In this document: positions 32,870 through 43,858 of the stretch, one piece after another
Layout: the number at the start of each line of letters is the position of its first letter
Numbering within the stretch: position 1 is the first letter of the stretch
Assembly: GCA_963920635.1 (NCBI GenBank)
Contig: OY987302.1
Span: 34,261,278-34,325,277 of the forward strand
DNA length: 64,000 bases
DNA from: Pseudeuparius sepicola
Taxonomy: Eukaryota > Arthropoda > Insecta > Coleoptera > Anthribidae
Direction: 5' to 3'
Notes under the pieces: model-generated
Told to the model about the DNA's origin: nothing
Database searches by the model: none
The model's input: the letters and a program-made list of their open reading frames with translations, nothing else
Program-made: the position numbers and the translations under genes

Positions 32870-33905
32870 TTAACACAAGGAGTTGGGTCCGGCGCGCATA
32901 CCAACATAAAAAGGCCCCTCGTATAAAAGAAAGAATTTTTTAATAGTGTGCTCTGTGGCAGATGATTGTGGATGGGTCCTCACTAAAACTTTATTACCTT
33001 CCTGGAAAACTATTGGCTTAATAGTCTTATTAAATTTTTCTGCTCGTTTAGTCGCTCGAGACAACAGCCGCTCTCGTGCTAATACCCACACTTGTTGTTC
33101 TAAAGGAGGATAAGAACCTTCATTTCCTTTTGGGAAAGAAATATACTTATCCACAGAATATTCATCCGGTACCCCAAGCTGAAGATATCTAGGAGAAAAA
33201 CCAGTACTTTGATTAATGGCTTGGTTAAGCCAACCTTCCACAGAATCTAATATAGTAGCCCATTTTTGTTGCTTATCATAGCAATATGATCTAAGTAATC
33301 GACCTGTTTCTTTATTGTAGCGTTCGGTTAGATTGCCTTCAGGGAAGTACACAGAAATGTGTTTAACAATAATGCCTTCACGCTCTAAAGTGTCCAACCA
33401 TTCTTTACTGGAAAATTGGGTGGCATTATCACTCAAAATTAATTTAGGTTTTTGAATCCTGGGATTGTAGTCATTTACAATTTTTCGCAGTATTGCTGGT
33501 GAATTGAGGATCGAATTTGTAAAATTATTAGCCGCTTCCTCATTTTCGTAGATAAGATTAATACTCACTGAGTCTCTATCGCCGGTATTTTCATCTTCAT
33601 TAAAACTTATTTCATGGCGTTCTCCCTCGTACACAAATCTAAGCACATTTCGTTCGCCGTCAGCAGAAGCTTTGTGTTTACGTACCCAATTCCAACCGAA
33701 AATTACATTGCGCTTTAAATGTGGTATGATTAGGCAATCCACGTCAATTCGATCTTTTGGAAATTTTTCGCTGTTTCTCGCTAACTGCGCCGCCAACAGA
33801 CAAATTGGTCACTGGCAAAACAGGGAGTTTTAAATCAGTACAATTTCTGTTATAAAATTCTACAGATATAGCCGTAGCCTGACTTCCGCTTTCTATTAAA
33901 ACTTC
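32870..33905 (-). pseudogene. Protease fused to partial integrase
   Basis: A protease start near 33,900 (LIESGSQATAIS, with Glu where the catalytic Asp is expected) is one frame away from the main ORF. The main ORF (33,796-32,870) begins in protease (RIDVDCLIIPHLKRNVIFGW) and continues to about SINLIYENEEAANNF. It then passes without a break into integrase: LILSDNATQFSSKEW (second catalytic Asp), YFPEGNLTERYNKETG (Glu), then a long C-terminal region ending near VLVRTHPQSS and FLLYEGPFYV. RT, RNase H, the integrase zinc finger and first catalytic Asp are absent. The join is in frame. Confidence 0.8.
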
Positions 33906-34871
33906 CGTAGTAACCCCCCGATTTCAGCTTTAATTACCGGGTCGCCCTCGTAGTCACTATCTTCGGAATCACTAGCTACGTCGCTTAATATGACATCCGG
34001 GTCTTCATTAAACATAGTAATAAGATGTAAATTCCTCGAATGTTGAGTATTTAGTCGTGCGCGTTCATTATTCTCATTTATTTGTACACTCTGAGCATGC
34101 ATGTTACTACCGTAACTATTACCTTCGTTACCACGACGTGGATATCTTGTAAATTGCGAATTATTCGTATCATGTGGTATATTCGAGTTACTACTCAGAG
34201 TCAAATAAGTTTCGTCAATCTGACGTAAATATTCCTCCACTTCGTCAAAGCATTTTAACCCCTGAGTGATTATGCCCCTCTGTATATATGAATCGAAATG
34301 TTTGGCTAACATAGAGATAAGTTTATTCTCCGGGATACCCTCAGATAAATACCCGGCTTTATTAATTAAATTAAGAAAATACTCCGAGCGACTACCTGTC
34401 TCATAACGACCATAAATCAATTCGATATAAAGTTCCCTTTGTCTGTCTACCCCCCAAAACCTAGCCAAAAAGGAATTTTCGAAATCCTCGAAAGTTTTCA
34501 AGGTAGGCTCTTTGATAGCTGCCCATTCACCTGCCGTACCTTTCAAACAAGAAACTGTCAGACCTACTTTGCTTTGGTTAGGCACGCCGGCCTCAACAAA
34601 TAAGCCTACCACTAGGGGAAAAATTTAAATTGTTACCCCCCAACTTATGCCAGTTTGAAATATAAGACTTATCACTAATTAAATCACTATAAGATCCTCG
34701 ACCATCGCGATCTCGCATTTGTGCTGCCAGAATTCCAACTGTCTCTTGCATCTTCAACATATTTGTACACAGCTGCTCAATCATATTTTCTATAGAGTGC
34801 GGGTTAGCCTCTGCCTCTTCTACCTCTGGAAGGTTCTCTGTATTTGTTTTCCCTTTCTTGTTATTAGGCAT
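33896..34871 (-). pseudogene. Gag, split by a frameshift
   Basis: The N-terminal part (34,871-34,593) starts MPNNKKGKTNTENLPEVEEA with a helical segment. The second part (34,612-33,896) reads GLTVSCLKGTAGEWAAIKEP and FEDFENSFLARFWGVDRQRE, a Ty3/gypsy-like capsid. The frame changes at about 34,610. No CCHC knuckle is seen; the tail is acidic (SDSEDSDYEGD). Confidence 0.75.
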
Positions 34872-35299
34872 TTTTACTGATACAAACTACCTTAACAAAT
34901 AACCGAAAACCAGCTAAGGTACCTCAGTATCTACTTAAAATATAAGCTAGATACCTATGTATATATATCTAACACACTGTCTAATAAAAGGTCCTATTAT
35001 TTGAAATAAAAGTTCTCGGCATTCACTACTGCTTAACAAACTCGGTTCGGACCATCTCAGCTATCCGCCTATATATCGTTCATATACGTATCGATCACAA
35101 GGGCAATCGTTCCAAAACTAGGTAAAGTTCAAGTGGATCGGAACAATCTTACCAGACCTCTGGCACAAGTACTCCGATACCCGTTGTTTCTGAACTGCAG
35201 GATTGCGTAAGATCAGTCACCAGCTCTTGCCACTTTGTCCAACTCCTTCGTAGTGCCTCGTGCAAGAATAAACCTTTTCGATCGCCGCGTCGTAGCTGC

Positions 35300-35319
35300 T
35301 CCGCCCCTTACGCCAAATG
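35300..35319 (-). promoter_or_regulatory. Candidate primer-binding site
   Basis: On the minus strand TTTGGCGTAAGGGGCGG directly follows the 5' LTR. TGG pairs with tRNA CCA. The tRNA is not assigned. Confidence 0.5.
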
Positions 35320-35482
35320 TGTAGAGGTTGCTAGCGGCCTAAAACCTTCGGGTCGCCACCTCTACTTCTCAGGAGGGATATGGAGCAATATACTACGACA
35401 TATTTTTGACATCCCCCTCCCACTGTTACAACAACAATGTTCATCGCATGGAAATAACAGGTTACAGGTTAAAACCACTACA
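35320..35482 (-). repeat. 5' LTR, 163 bp
   Basis: Pairs with 32,494-32,677; same TGTAGAGGTTGCTAGCGGCC and CACTACA ends. Confidence 0.88.
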
Positions 35483-35486
35483 ATGT

Positions 35487-36272
35487 CTAATTAAAATCCG
35501 TACAAGATAATATGATTTATCTGTCGGAAAATCCAAAAGTGATAACTTAGCACTTGCAATAACTGTATACAACTTATAATGGGGATGGTCCATTCTAGTT
35601 CTCAACACCTCAAATAAATAAACATATTATGAAAGACGAAGTTTTGCATAGGTACGGAGGAGAGGCTTTCAATAATTCAAAATGAGGAAACAGTGTATAC
35701 ATATATAATATAACAGAAATATTACACTAAAAACTATTACCCTACTAAAAAATGTATTACAATAATTACATTCAACGGGTAAGACACATCGGTAATTTAG
35801 TTCATACTACTCCATAAATCAGTGGTACCACCCAAAGACTGTGGATGCGAATAAAAATCATTGGATGCGAATAAAATCACTCTGTACATATACCTACATA
35901 AAATAGTTTGTGAGATATTTTGAAGCGTAATTTCCTCTAATTTAAAGTTTATCTAATGTAAAGTTGAAAAATAAGACCTCGGTATAATAGGTATGTATAG
36001 TAAATAGAACTGGGATAGCATTTCTTCAAATTATTATAACTATAGAAAACATACATAATAATTTCAGGTAAAGTTTACCGCAAGTGTTTAAATATAAGAA
36101 ATAAACATTTTACCAATTAAACGTTATTACAGCTTGATATTAATTATTCATTATACAGGGTGTCCCTAAATATGTAAAGATAAATAATATCATTTATACA
36201 ATGCGATGAATTGTGTGTTGTTGTGTGTTATGGTGCGTGGGTGTGTCGTGCGTGTTGTTGTTGTTGTGATTT
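35487..36272. other. No gene seen
   Basis: AT-rich. TATACAGGGTGTCCCTAAAT at 36,154 is a possible element end of the ACACCCTGTATA class. A GT-rich run (36,210-36,265) abuts the satellite array. Confidence 0.4.
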
Positions 36273-37620
36273 AGCGCGGGTGAAAATGATCGACAAAAAA
36301 ATCGTCCCTCCGCGAAAAATGAAAAATCCATCGCAGATTCTTAACGAGTCGATGTCGGTGATTTAGCGCGGGTGAAAATGATCGCCTAAGGTCAACAGAT
36401 TCCTTCTATGGCAAAGAATCCAATGTCATCGATGCAGGGGCGGAGGGACGATTTTTTTGTCTAAAGATAGATAGAAGAATGGAAAAAATCGCAGATTCTT
36501 AACGAATCGATGTCGGTGATTTAGCGCGGGTGAAAATGATCGCCTAAGGTCAACAGATTCCCTCTATGGCAAAAAATCCAATGTCATCGATGCAAGGGCG
36601 GAGGGACGATTTTTTTGTCTAAAGATAGATCGAAGAATGAAAAAAATCGCAGATTCTTAACGAATCGTTGTCGGTGATTTAGCGCGGGTGAAAATGATCG
36701 CCTAAGGTCAACAGATTCCTTCTATGGCAAAGAATCCAATGTCATCGATGCAGGGGCGGAGGGACGATTTTTTTGTCTAAAGATAGATAGAAGAATGGAA
36801 AAAATCGCAGATTCTTAACGAATCGATGTCGGTGATTTAGCGCGGGTGGAAATGATCGCCTAAGGTCTACAGATTCCCTCTATGGCAAAAAATCCAATGT
36901 CATCGATGCAGGGGCGGAGGGACGATTTTTTTGTCTAAAGATAGATTGAAGAATGGAAAAAATTGCAGATTCTTAACGAATCGATATCGGTGATTTAGCG
37001 CGGGTGGAAATGATCGCCTAAGGTCTACAGATTCCCTCTATGGCAAAGAATCCAATGTCATCGATGCAGGGGCGGAGGGACGATTTTTTTGTCTAAAGAT
37101 AGATCGAAGAATGAAAAAAATCGCAGATTCTTAACGAATCGTTGTCGGTGATTTAGCGCGGATGAAAATGATCGCCTAAGGTCAACAGATTCCCTCTATG
37201 GCAAAGAATCCAATGTCATCGATGCAGGGGCGGAGGGACGATTTTTTTGTCTAAAGATAGATTGAAGAATGGAAAAAATCGCAGATTCTTAACGAATCAA
37301 TGTCGGTAATTTAGCGCGGGTGAAAATGATCGCCTAAGGTCTACAGATTCCCTCTATGGCAAAAAATCCAATGTCATCGATGCAGGGGCGGAGGGACGAT
37401 TTTTTTGTCTAAAGATAGATCGAAGAATGAAAAAAATCGCAGATTCTTAACGAATCGTTGTCGGTGATTTAGCGCGGATGAAAATGATCGCCTAAGGTCA
37501 ACAGATTCCCTCTATGGCAAAGAATCCAATGTCATCGATGCAGGGGCGGAGGGACGATTTTTTTGTCTAAAGATAGATTGAAGAATGAAAAAAATCGCAG
37601 ATTCTTAACGAATCGATGTC
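36273..37620 (+). repeat. 158-bp satellite array, left arm
   Basis: GCAGGGGCGGAGGG recurs at 36,433, 36,592, 36,750, 36,908, 37,066, 37,224, 37,382 and 37,540, a steady 158-159 bp period. Each unit has TTTAGCGCGGGTGAAAATGA, CTATGGCAAAGAATCCAATG and a GATTCTTAACGAATC near-palindrome. The outermost unit is rearranged. The same unit, reversed, forms the large array at 52.9-59.5 kb. Confidence 0.95.
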
Positions 37621-38010
37621 TCTCTTGAGATTTTCTTGAATTCCTTCGTTTTTCTCACCTTTCTCTCGCCCGTTGCCCCTTATTAGGTTCGAAATCCGGC
37701 AAAGTCCGTATAGTGTTGAAATCCAACCTCGGAATTTCTGCGCCAAACTTGGCATTCGGACGCTCTTCGTGATTACGAACAACTTTGCTCTCTTGAGATT
37801 TTCTCTAATTCCTTCCTTTTTCTCAGCTTTCTCTCGCCCGTTGCACCTTATTAGGTTCTAAATCCGGCAAAGTCCGGATATGTTGAAATCCAACCTCGGA
37901 ATTTCTGCGCGAAACTTGGTATTCGGACGCTCTTCGTGATTACGAACAACTTTGCTCTCTTGAGATTTTCTCGAATTCCTTCGTTTTTCTCACCTTTGTC
38001 TCGCCTGTTG
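37621..38010 (+). repeat. 168-bp tandem repeat upstream of transposon gene
   Basis: TCTCTTGAGATTTTCT occurs at 37,621, 37,789 and 37,956, giving about 2.3 units of 168 bp. Each holds CTTTCTCTCGCCCGTTGC and AAATCCGGCAAAGTCCG. It abuts the satellite on one side and the ATG at 38,023 on the other, so it may be the leader or promoter of the multidomain gene. Confidence 0.88.
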
Positions 38011-38022
38011 CACCGTTTACTT

Positions 38023-38733
38023 ATGGGTAAAAAATCTAAAATAGATTTAAACACACTTTCCAAGTACTTGACTTCGCTAACTATAAAATTGGTGTCCGCA
38101 AATAGTGTACCAATTTGTGAAGCCTCGCAATTACTCACAACAAACAGCTGTTACGCCATAAAAAAATTTATTTGTAGAAATGCTTTCCATTTCAAACAAC
38201 TTTTAAAATTTGTTAAGTCCCCCACAAAATCAAAATATGGTGACAAACGCATTAAAATTTTAAATTATATTCAAAGTCAAAAATACAACGAAAAAGATTT
38301 TCTCTCGGATATAGATTTCAAACCGATTTTCGAGACATTAAGCGAAAAGTTTTCCATTGGACTAAATGAAAAAAATAGTTATAAGATGAGAAAATATCTG
38401 CAACAAAATTTGGCTAAAGATACGAACAAATGTTGTTCAAATAATGTAGGTGAAAAGCAATTAAAGGTTTTATTAGCCCCACTTAATTTCGCGAGGTGTG
38501 ATATCGGTCAGTTTAATAATGACGACAAAGAAACTGAATCTGAGTGTGGGGAGCCAGCATCAGTCGATGTTTTAAATTCATCGCAGGAAGGCTCTAATAT
38601 GGAAATGTCAATTTCTTGTTCACTGCCTGCTCACGATAACGACGATAACATCATTGAAAAGCAACTGATGCTGGTTTTATTAACCTCAATAATTAATGTC
38701 GCAAATAACCAAGTGCTAGCGAAAACTCAGTAA
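38023..38733 (+). pseudogene. Multidomain transposon gene: N-terminal part
   Basis: Chosen start MGKKSKIDLNTLSKY; an ATG-like codon further up lies in the tandem repeat. About 236 codons follow with no domain I recognise: a helical Lys-rich region, then an acidic Ser/Glu stretch (ETESECGEPASVDVLNSSQE). The frame stops at 38,731. An almost identical acidic motif (DTESDCGETASADVLNSAQ) recurs at 38,800-38,850 in the next piece, so this segment is internally duplicated. Confidence 0.6.
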
Positions 38734-38784
38734 ATTTATACCAAATAGATAATTTTTATCGTCCTGATGAGTCCATATTATATT

Positions 38785-39497
38785 TTAATAGAGATGACAA
38801 TGATACTGAATCTGACTGTGGGGAGACAGCATCAGCCGATGTCTTAAATTCAGCGCAGGTGCAGGTGGGCACCAATATCGAAATGTCTGTTTCTTCGTCA
38901 GCACTTACTACCGATAAACGTGAAGTTTCTTCGGAATTTGAAGAGTTGCCTGACACCACACTCTATTTATCATTGACGAGTAATAATCAACACAGAGTTT
39001 TAAATAACACTTCTTTACTTCCAGAAGGTACTACAAACCTAAAAGACCCCAAGTTAAAGAGACCTTCTTACAAAGCATGCACAACACATGAGGGCATGTT
39101 TTCCATTGGTGAAAATGAACTTAAAGAAATGTATGTGGATGGAAAATTCATTATTGGCAGGTGGACATATGTGCTGGGAGAAAAATTCAAGCAAGTCAAT
39201 AACACTTGTATATTCTGTACTAAAGAAAAGAGGTTTGTGGCGTCCAAAAACCTGCTAAAAATATACGGCTATTGTGCACATAAATCTTGCAAGCTTTTTT
39301 TATTTCACTTTAAAAATTTTAAGAATTACTCTGCGGTTCGTAATGTAAACGTTTATAGTTCAAATTCGAACTTCAATCACTTGAAACCTTCTACCAAGTA
39401 CGTGAAAGGAGACGAACGAAAAATGGCTCGAAACGAATTAGCTTTCGTAAAGCCATCCAAATCTAAGGAAGATTCGGTCGGAACATTTCGGTATTAA
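38785..39497 (+). pseudogene. Multidomain transposon gene: zinc-finger part
   Basis: After the duplicated acidic motif the frame reads RPSYKACTTHEGMFSIGENE and GRWTYVLGEKF, then NNTCIFCTKEKRFVA and YGYCAHKSCKLFLFHF. The Cys/His pattern (C-x2-C ... C-x2-H-x3-C) resembles the WRKY/FLYWCH-type fingers found before Mutator-like DDE domains; this resemblance is inference. The frame ends at 39,495, next to the DDE piece. Confidence 0.55.
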
Positions 39498-39769
39498 TGA
39501 TCGTCATAGTGACGATATATGGGACATCTTCTTAATGCAACGTGAACATGGAAATTAAATCAAGTTTGTTGGGCAGCCCTTCAGTGTTTTTCTCTATAGC
39601 ATGGAACAACTGGAATTAATATCGTTGCATGGCAAAGACGTTATTTTACATTTAGACGCCACAGGAAATATCGTCCGGAAACCAGTTTCGGCAGAAAAGC
39701 GAATTTTTTATTACGCCGGTGTCATTAAAACTTCTTTTGATTCGCGACTTTGTCCTGTCTTAGTGATGG
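39498..39769 (+). pseudogene. Multidomain transposon gene: DDE-like part, 5' half
   Basis: Reads DDIWDIFLMQREHGN, then FVGQPFSVFLYSMEQLELIS, then VILHLDATGNIVRKP and KRIFYYAGVIKTSFDSRLCP. The Asp in HLDATG is in the right place for the first catalytic residue of a Mutator-like DDE domain. This sequence type is widespread in insect genomes as unnamed proteins. The frame is cut at 39,769 by the P-type element. Confidence 0.65.
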
Positions 39770-40374
39770 CACAGAATAGGGGAATCAGAAGTTTCACTCA
39801 ATGTCGGCACCTTTGATGTCGGTGGCAAAGATTTCCCCTCTCGCGCATATATTTTATACTAGCCAGGCGCAAACAGCTGGCCTGCGAAAGGTCGCTGTAC
39901 TCTGAGACAGGGCCGGCTCTCGAGCGTCGCCGCGTCTGCCAGGGTCGGATTAAGTCAAATAATATCACAAATATGTATAGATTGTTCTGCCTGCGATTAC
40001 ATTTTTATTAAATACATAATCTTATAGATTTTTCACAATTGTTGTTCTTTGTAATATGCTTTGCAGTCGTGGTTAGGTGCATGCATACATTATGCATTAC
40101 AGATTACAGTAACAGTAGTTGCTGAAATTGTTTGGAGGTGAAAAAATAAAAGTACCTATTTGAAGATATCTAAGATACAAAAATTATAAACACTAATAAG
40201 TACAATACAAAATAACACAAATTTATATTACAGGTGTTGCAAATTTGTAATTTTTCTTATTTGCAGTTACTCGCATATCTCTGTTTAAAAATGTCAAAGA
40301 TGAAAATATTCTAAATCTAACATACAGACTCAATAAAAAATCATAAGGAAATGATACACAAGGATGAATATATA

Positions 40375-40570
40375 CAGTTTGTTCAGCGAATGTTCGGCCC
40401 TACGTCACATCTCCCGTCCTTGTCTTACTCGTGACTATACGATGAAAATTCATCGTAGTCACGAGTCCTTGTCTTACTCGTGACTATACGATGAAAATTC
40501 ATCGTATAGTCACGAGTAAGACAAGGACAGGAGTTGTGACGTAGGGCCGAACATTTGCTGAACAAACTGT
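40375..40570. repeat. Palindromic MITE inside the P-type element
   Basis: Ends CAGTTTGTTCAGC... and ...GCTGAACAAACTG are flanked by TA. The interior has a partial tandem duplication of CTTGTCTTACTCGTGACTAT and its inverse, so the copy has about three arms. Confidence 0.8.
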
Positions 40571-40850
40571 AACGATATAGCGTATAAAGTTCTTTTATTT
40601 TTATACCTACATTATTTTCTGCTGCGTATTTAAGAAAACATTTACAAAACTGGTCTTCTAATTTATAAATATAGTCCAAATAGTCTTGTCGGGGAGAAAT
40701 AAGTTAACATGGCACGCTCTCTTATAATAATGTGGGATTACCTATTTAAATACGAAGTACAAATGTCGCACTGATGTTTTTCTAAACATTTTTTTCAAGA
40801 AATAACCAGAAACATATATTATATGCTATACAATTTTTTTCACTTAATTC

Positions 40851-41237
40851 TATAGTCTATCCAAGTTACAGCGGCAGTAGATATAAACAAAGTCACATGA
40901 CCGCCTTGCGATCCATTAACAGGGTCGGACTAATATGAGATTCCAAGTGGCTTGTAATTCTGAACTAATTCTTTTAGAAGTTCTAAAATTTGTGTTTCTA
41001 CCTTTCATGGATCTTTATAAATTTCCTTAAATTAAGTAGCAATATAAATTTACAGAATATACTGCTCGCGATCCGATCTAAAATATGCGGGAAACTCGAC
41101 TGAGGGAAGAGCCGGCCCTGCATTCTGCTCGCCGCGTAAACACTTGACATTTTATGACGGCCAGACCAATAAGACAATAGGTCACGTGGTGGCCAATGTT
41201 TTGATCCACTGCCTCTGTAACTTGGATAGACTATAGA
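40851..41237. repeat. Inverted-end MITE inside the P-type element
   Basis: CTATAGTCTATCCAAGTTAC at 40,851 is inverted at 41,218-41,237; arms continue through GCAGT. About 385 bp, no gene. Confidence 0.7.
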
Positions 41238-42215
41238 TTTATATATTTAGAAATGTTGCTGTTGGTGGTGTGAAATGTTGGTTGCAGAAATCAAAGAACT
41301 CCGCCGTTATATTCTTCGGAGCTTGCTGTTTTTTTGCATCATATATGTCTTCAATTTTCTTTCAAAATTTCTAATTTTTTGGCGCATAGCATGCTTTCTT
41401 GGAGTATCTGCAGTTAAAGATGACACTGTTTGACTGGCCAGTATCTAAGAGAAAAAACAAATGTAAATAGTTAAAGTATCCTTAACCAATATTTTTGAGA
41501 AAAAAATGTGCGCGACTGACTTCTTTACAACTTTTATATTTTTTTTCGCATTAAGCAACTAAGAATATAACTTTTTTGTTTCTTGATTTTCTTCTTATCT
41601 TGCTTTGTTTTCGATAAAGCAACTACAAAGCAATGGCATACAATTAAGTGGTTTTTATTGTTTTCTCGAAAACGAAGCAAAATACGAAAAAAATTCAAGA
41701 GACAAAAAAGTTGTATTTTTACTTGCTTCATGTGAAAAAACTTAAAAGTTTTAAAAGTCAGTGGTGTATTTTTTTCTCAAAAACATAGGTTAAGGTGCCT
41801 CCCGGGACGCCACTGGACTTATTAATTTCAATCTACTCAGGGCTAAATTAACCCCTATCTACCATAAATAACACTGCCAAATTTCAACAAAATCGGTTAA
41901 GGGATTATTAAGATTACGAAAAAATATTTTTTCAATAAGTTTGACACCCTGTATCTTGAAGATGAAGCATTACTGAGCCTATGTTTATATAAACTTTTCG
42001 TGTTAGGACCACTCAAAGAATTAACTCTTAAAGTTTGGCCACGTACTTAAATAGCACCCTGTATATCACAGTAGAAAAAATATACTAAGCGACATAACGA
42101 ACTAAACAAAATATAAACAAACCACTTGGCGTACATATTGCACATAATGTTGTTACATTCTGGAAACATTTGAGAACTTGCCTATAGAAATAAGCCTATA
42201 CGTTTTTTTTATTAT

Positions 42216-42322
42216 TACCTCTAGTATCAAGATGAGATTCACCAATTTGCGTCGAAGGCCTCTCCAGCTCCAGACCATGGGTCGAACTACTCGAAGAGGT
42301 AATTGTTGCACACTCTGTACAT
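42216..42322 (-). pseudogene. P-type transposase: duplicated candidate exon, copy A
   Basis: The minus frame reads CTECATIT, a Ser run, then HGLELERPSTQIGESHLDTR. Copy B at 42,873-42,981 reads almost the same. Silent and conservative differences between them suggest coding constraint. The function is unknown. It lies downstream of the THAP exons on the same strand. Confidence 0.4.
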
Positions 42323-42370
42323 AGAAAAAGTCTTTATACAAAAAATCAATAAAAAACAAACATTATATAC

Positions 42371-42840
42371 AGTGACTGGCAGAAAGTTGGACACAAAAAT
42401 TTAATTATTTTAAACTCTGATTAATTTAAATTTCTAGCTGCTAATAGAACAAAATTAAAGTTTAGTAGCAAATTCATGTGTTATCCGATGATAAGTTGCG
42501 CTTGCGGTATTTTGTTTTTTGTAATACACAGCGTGGTCTAAAAAAATACAAAAAAAAGTTAATTTTTTTTTTGGCTAGGTGGCTGTGACTTTAAATCTGA
42601 CATTCACCTTTGATTCCAAACAACTTTTGTAAGTAACTTTTTACCGTATTTTAAAAAATAAGGTTAATTTACTATTTTGACATTTTTTAATCTACCTCGT
42701 ATCCAAAAAGAGATATTTAAATTTTGATATGTGCGTTTTGAGTTTGAAATGATGCACCAACTTTTATCAAGAATAAAATTTTCTGATAAATTAATAATAA
42801 AAAAGTTTTCCATTTGTGTCCAACTTTCTGCCGGTCACTG
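42371..42840. repeat. MITE between the two exon copies
   Basis: Ends CAGTGACTGGCAGAAAGTTG and the inverse CAACTTTCTGCCGGTCACTG are flanked by TA; length about 470 bp. It is a Tc1/mariner-type end. Confidence 0.8.
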
Positions 42841-42872
42841 TATAAATAAGCCGGCACTGCTTTTTTTATTAA

Positions 42873-42981
42873 TACCTCTAGTATCAAGATGAGATTCACC
42901 AATTTGTGTCGAAGGCCTCTCGAGCTCCAGACCATGGGCCGAACTACTCGAAGCAGTAATCGTAGCACAGTCTGTACATAG
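42873..42981 (-). pseudogene. P-type transposase: duplicated candidate exon, copy B
   Basis: Reads CTDCATIT, a Ser/Ala run, then HGLELERPSTQIGESHLDTR. It is homologous to copy A, with flanking homology to about 43,020 on one side. Confidence 0.4.
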
Positions 42982-43039
42982 AAATAACTGTTCATACACA
43001 ATATCAACAAACAATCAAACATCATAGTTGCCTTTTTTA

Positions 43040-43202
43040 AATATTGTTGGAAGAGCTAACTTTTTCAGTTTATTCTTCGAAAGTCCCGCAAACATGTGAG
43101 GTTCGAAATGTTCCGAACATACTCTGTAGTTACATATAGCTGACGAGGATCTTTTCCCAGAAGATCGAATCTCTCACAATTTTGTACCCACTGAGAACAG
43201 CT
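43040..43202 (-). pseudogene. THAP exon 2 of the P-type element
   Basis: Acceptor TTTTTTTAG precedes 43,202. The exon reads CSQWVQNCERFDLLGKDPRQ, then after a frameshift near 43,130 NYRVCSEHFEPHMFAGL and KKLALPTIF. W, the VCSEHF Cys/His pair and the final P-T-I-F are THAP landmarks. The phase fits exon 1 exactly. Confidence 0.8.
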
Positions 43203-43762
43203 AAAAAAATGAAAGGTGTCATTTCACACAAAAAATTGTCCATTATACTAATAACAAGCTTGAAGTTATAACAAAAGTTTACAAAATAGTTGTACAACCC
43301 AATTTTTGCAAATGGCAGATCATTACACGATTAAAATGATTACAAATTTTGTAAAAATAGTTCCGTACGATCAACAGACAATGTTATGCTATTGCATTAC
43401 CTTATATATTATTTATACAGCCAGAAACAGACATTATCGAAAGTATTTGAGATAGGTATGCACTGTATACGAAGTTCGATGGTATATGCATAGAATAATA
43501 CCTATACAAATTTGTTTTTTCTTTATAGGATATCTATACCTACGGTCTACGGTTGGTTGAAATATTTATTATAAATATTTGGTACAGGATATCCACTACT
43601 TCTTGTTACAAATATAAATCAATGTTTATAGCAGAAACCAGCTTAAGCATGCAAATAGGACATCGACGGCTTTGCGTAATAAGCAAAAATATAATAATAT
43701 ATTACAAAAACAAACAGTGCGTTTATAACCTCAAATACTTTCTCAACAAACTTTGCCACTTA

Positions 43763-43858
43763 CCTTTCAGGATCCAGGGGGAATCTAAAAAAGCTTATTC
43801 CCCGGTTGCTCTCTATGTCATTAGAACAGCCAGAAACTGAACAATAAATCGGAGCCAT
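43763..43858 (-). pseudogene. THAP exon 1 of the P-type element
   Basis: Starts MAPIYCSVSGCSNDIESNRG (first Cys pair) and continues ISFFRFPLDPE to a GTAAGT donor. This is the DNA-binding domain that in P elements recognises sites near the ends. An upstream in-frame extension exists, but the Met before APIYC fits the family start. It lies about 630 bases inside the right end. Confidence 0.85.

Larger units (their letters stand above)
32494..35482 (-). mobile_element. LTR retrotransposon lacking reverse transcriptase
   Basis: LTRs at 32,494-32,677 and 35,320-35,482 have TGTAGAGG...CACTACA ends. ATGT flanks both sides (32,490-32,493 and 35,483-35,486). On the minus strand, gag is followed by protease and then directly by integrase; RT and RNase H are missing. 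The short total length (2,989 bp) with intact ends shows a deletion derivative or a non-autonomous family. The LTRs differ by a ~22-base indel plus substitutions. Confidence 0.88.

Noticed and set aside
36273..37620. Regular repeats resembling a CRISPR array
   Set aside because: Units are contiguous 158-bp satellite copies with no distinct spacers, in a eukaryotic sequence.
37936..38022. Longer start for the multidomain gene, upstream of 38,023
   Set aside because: The extension is read from the 168-bp tandem repeat; the Met of MGKKSK is the better start.
42717..43025. 102-codon minus frame
   Set aside because: Crosses a MITE border; the supported peptide in this place is in another frame (HGLELERPSTQIGE).
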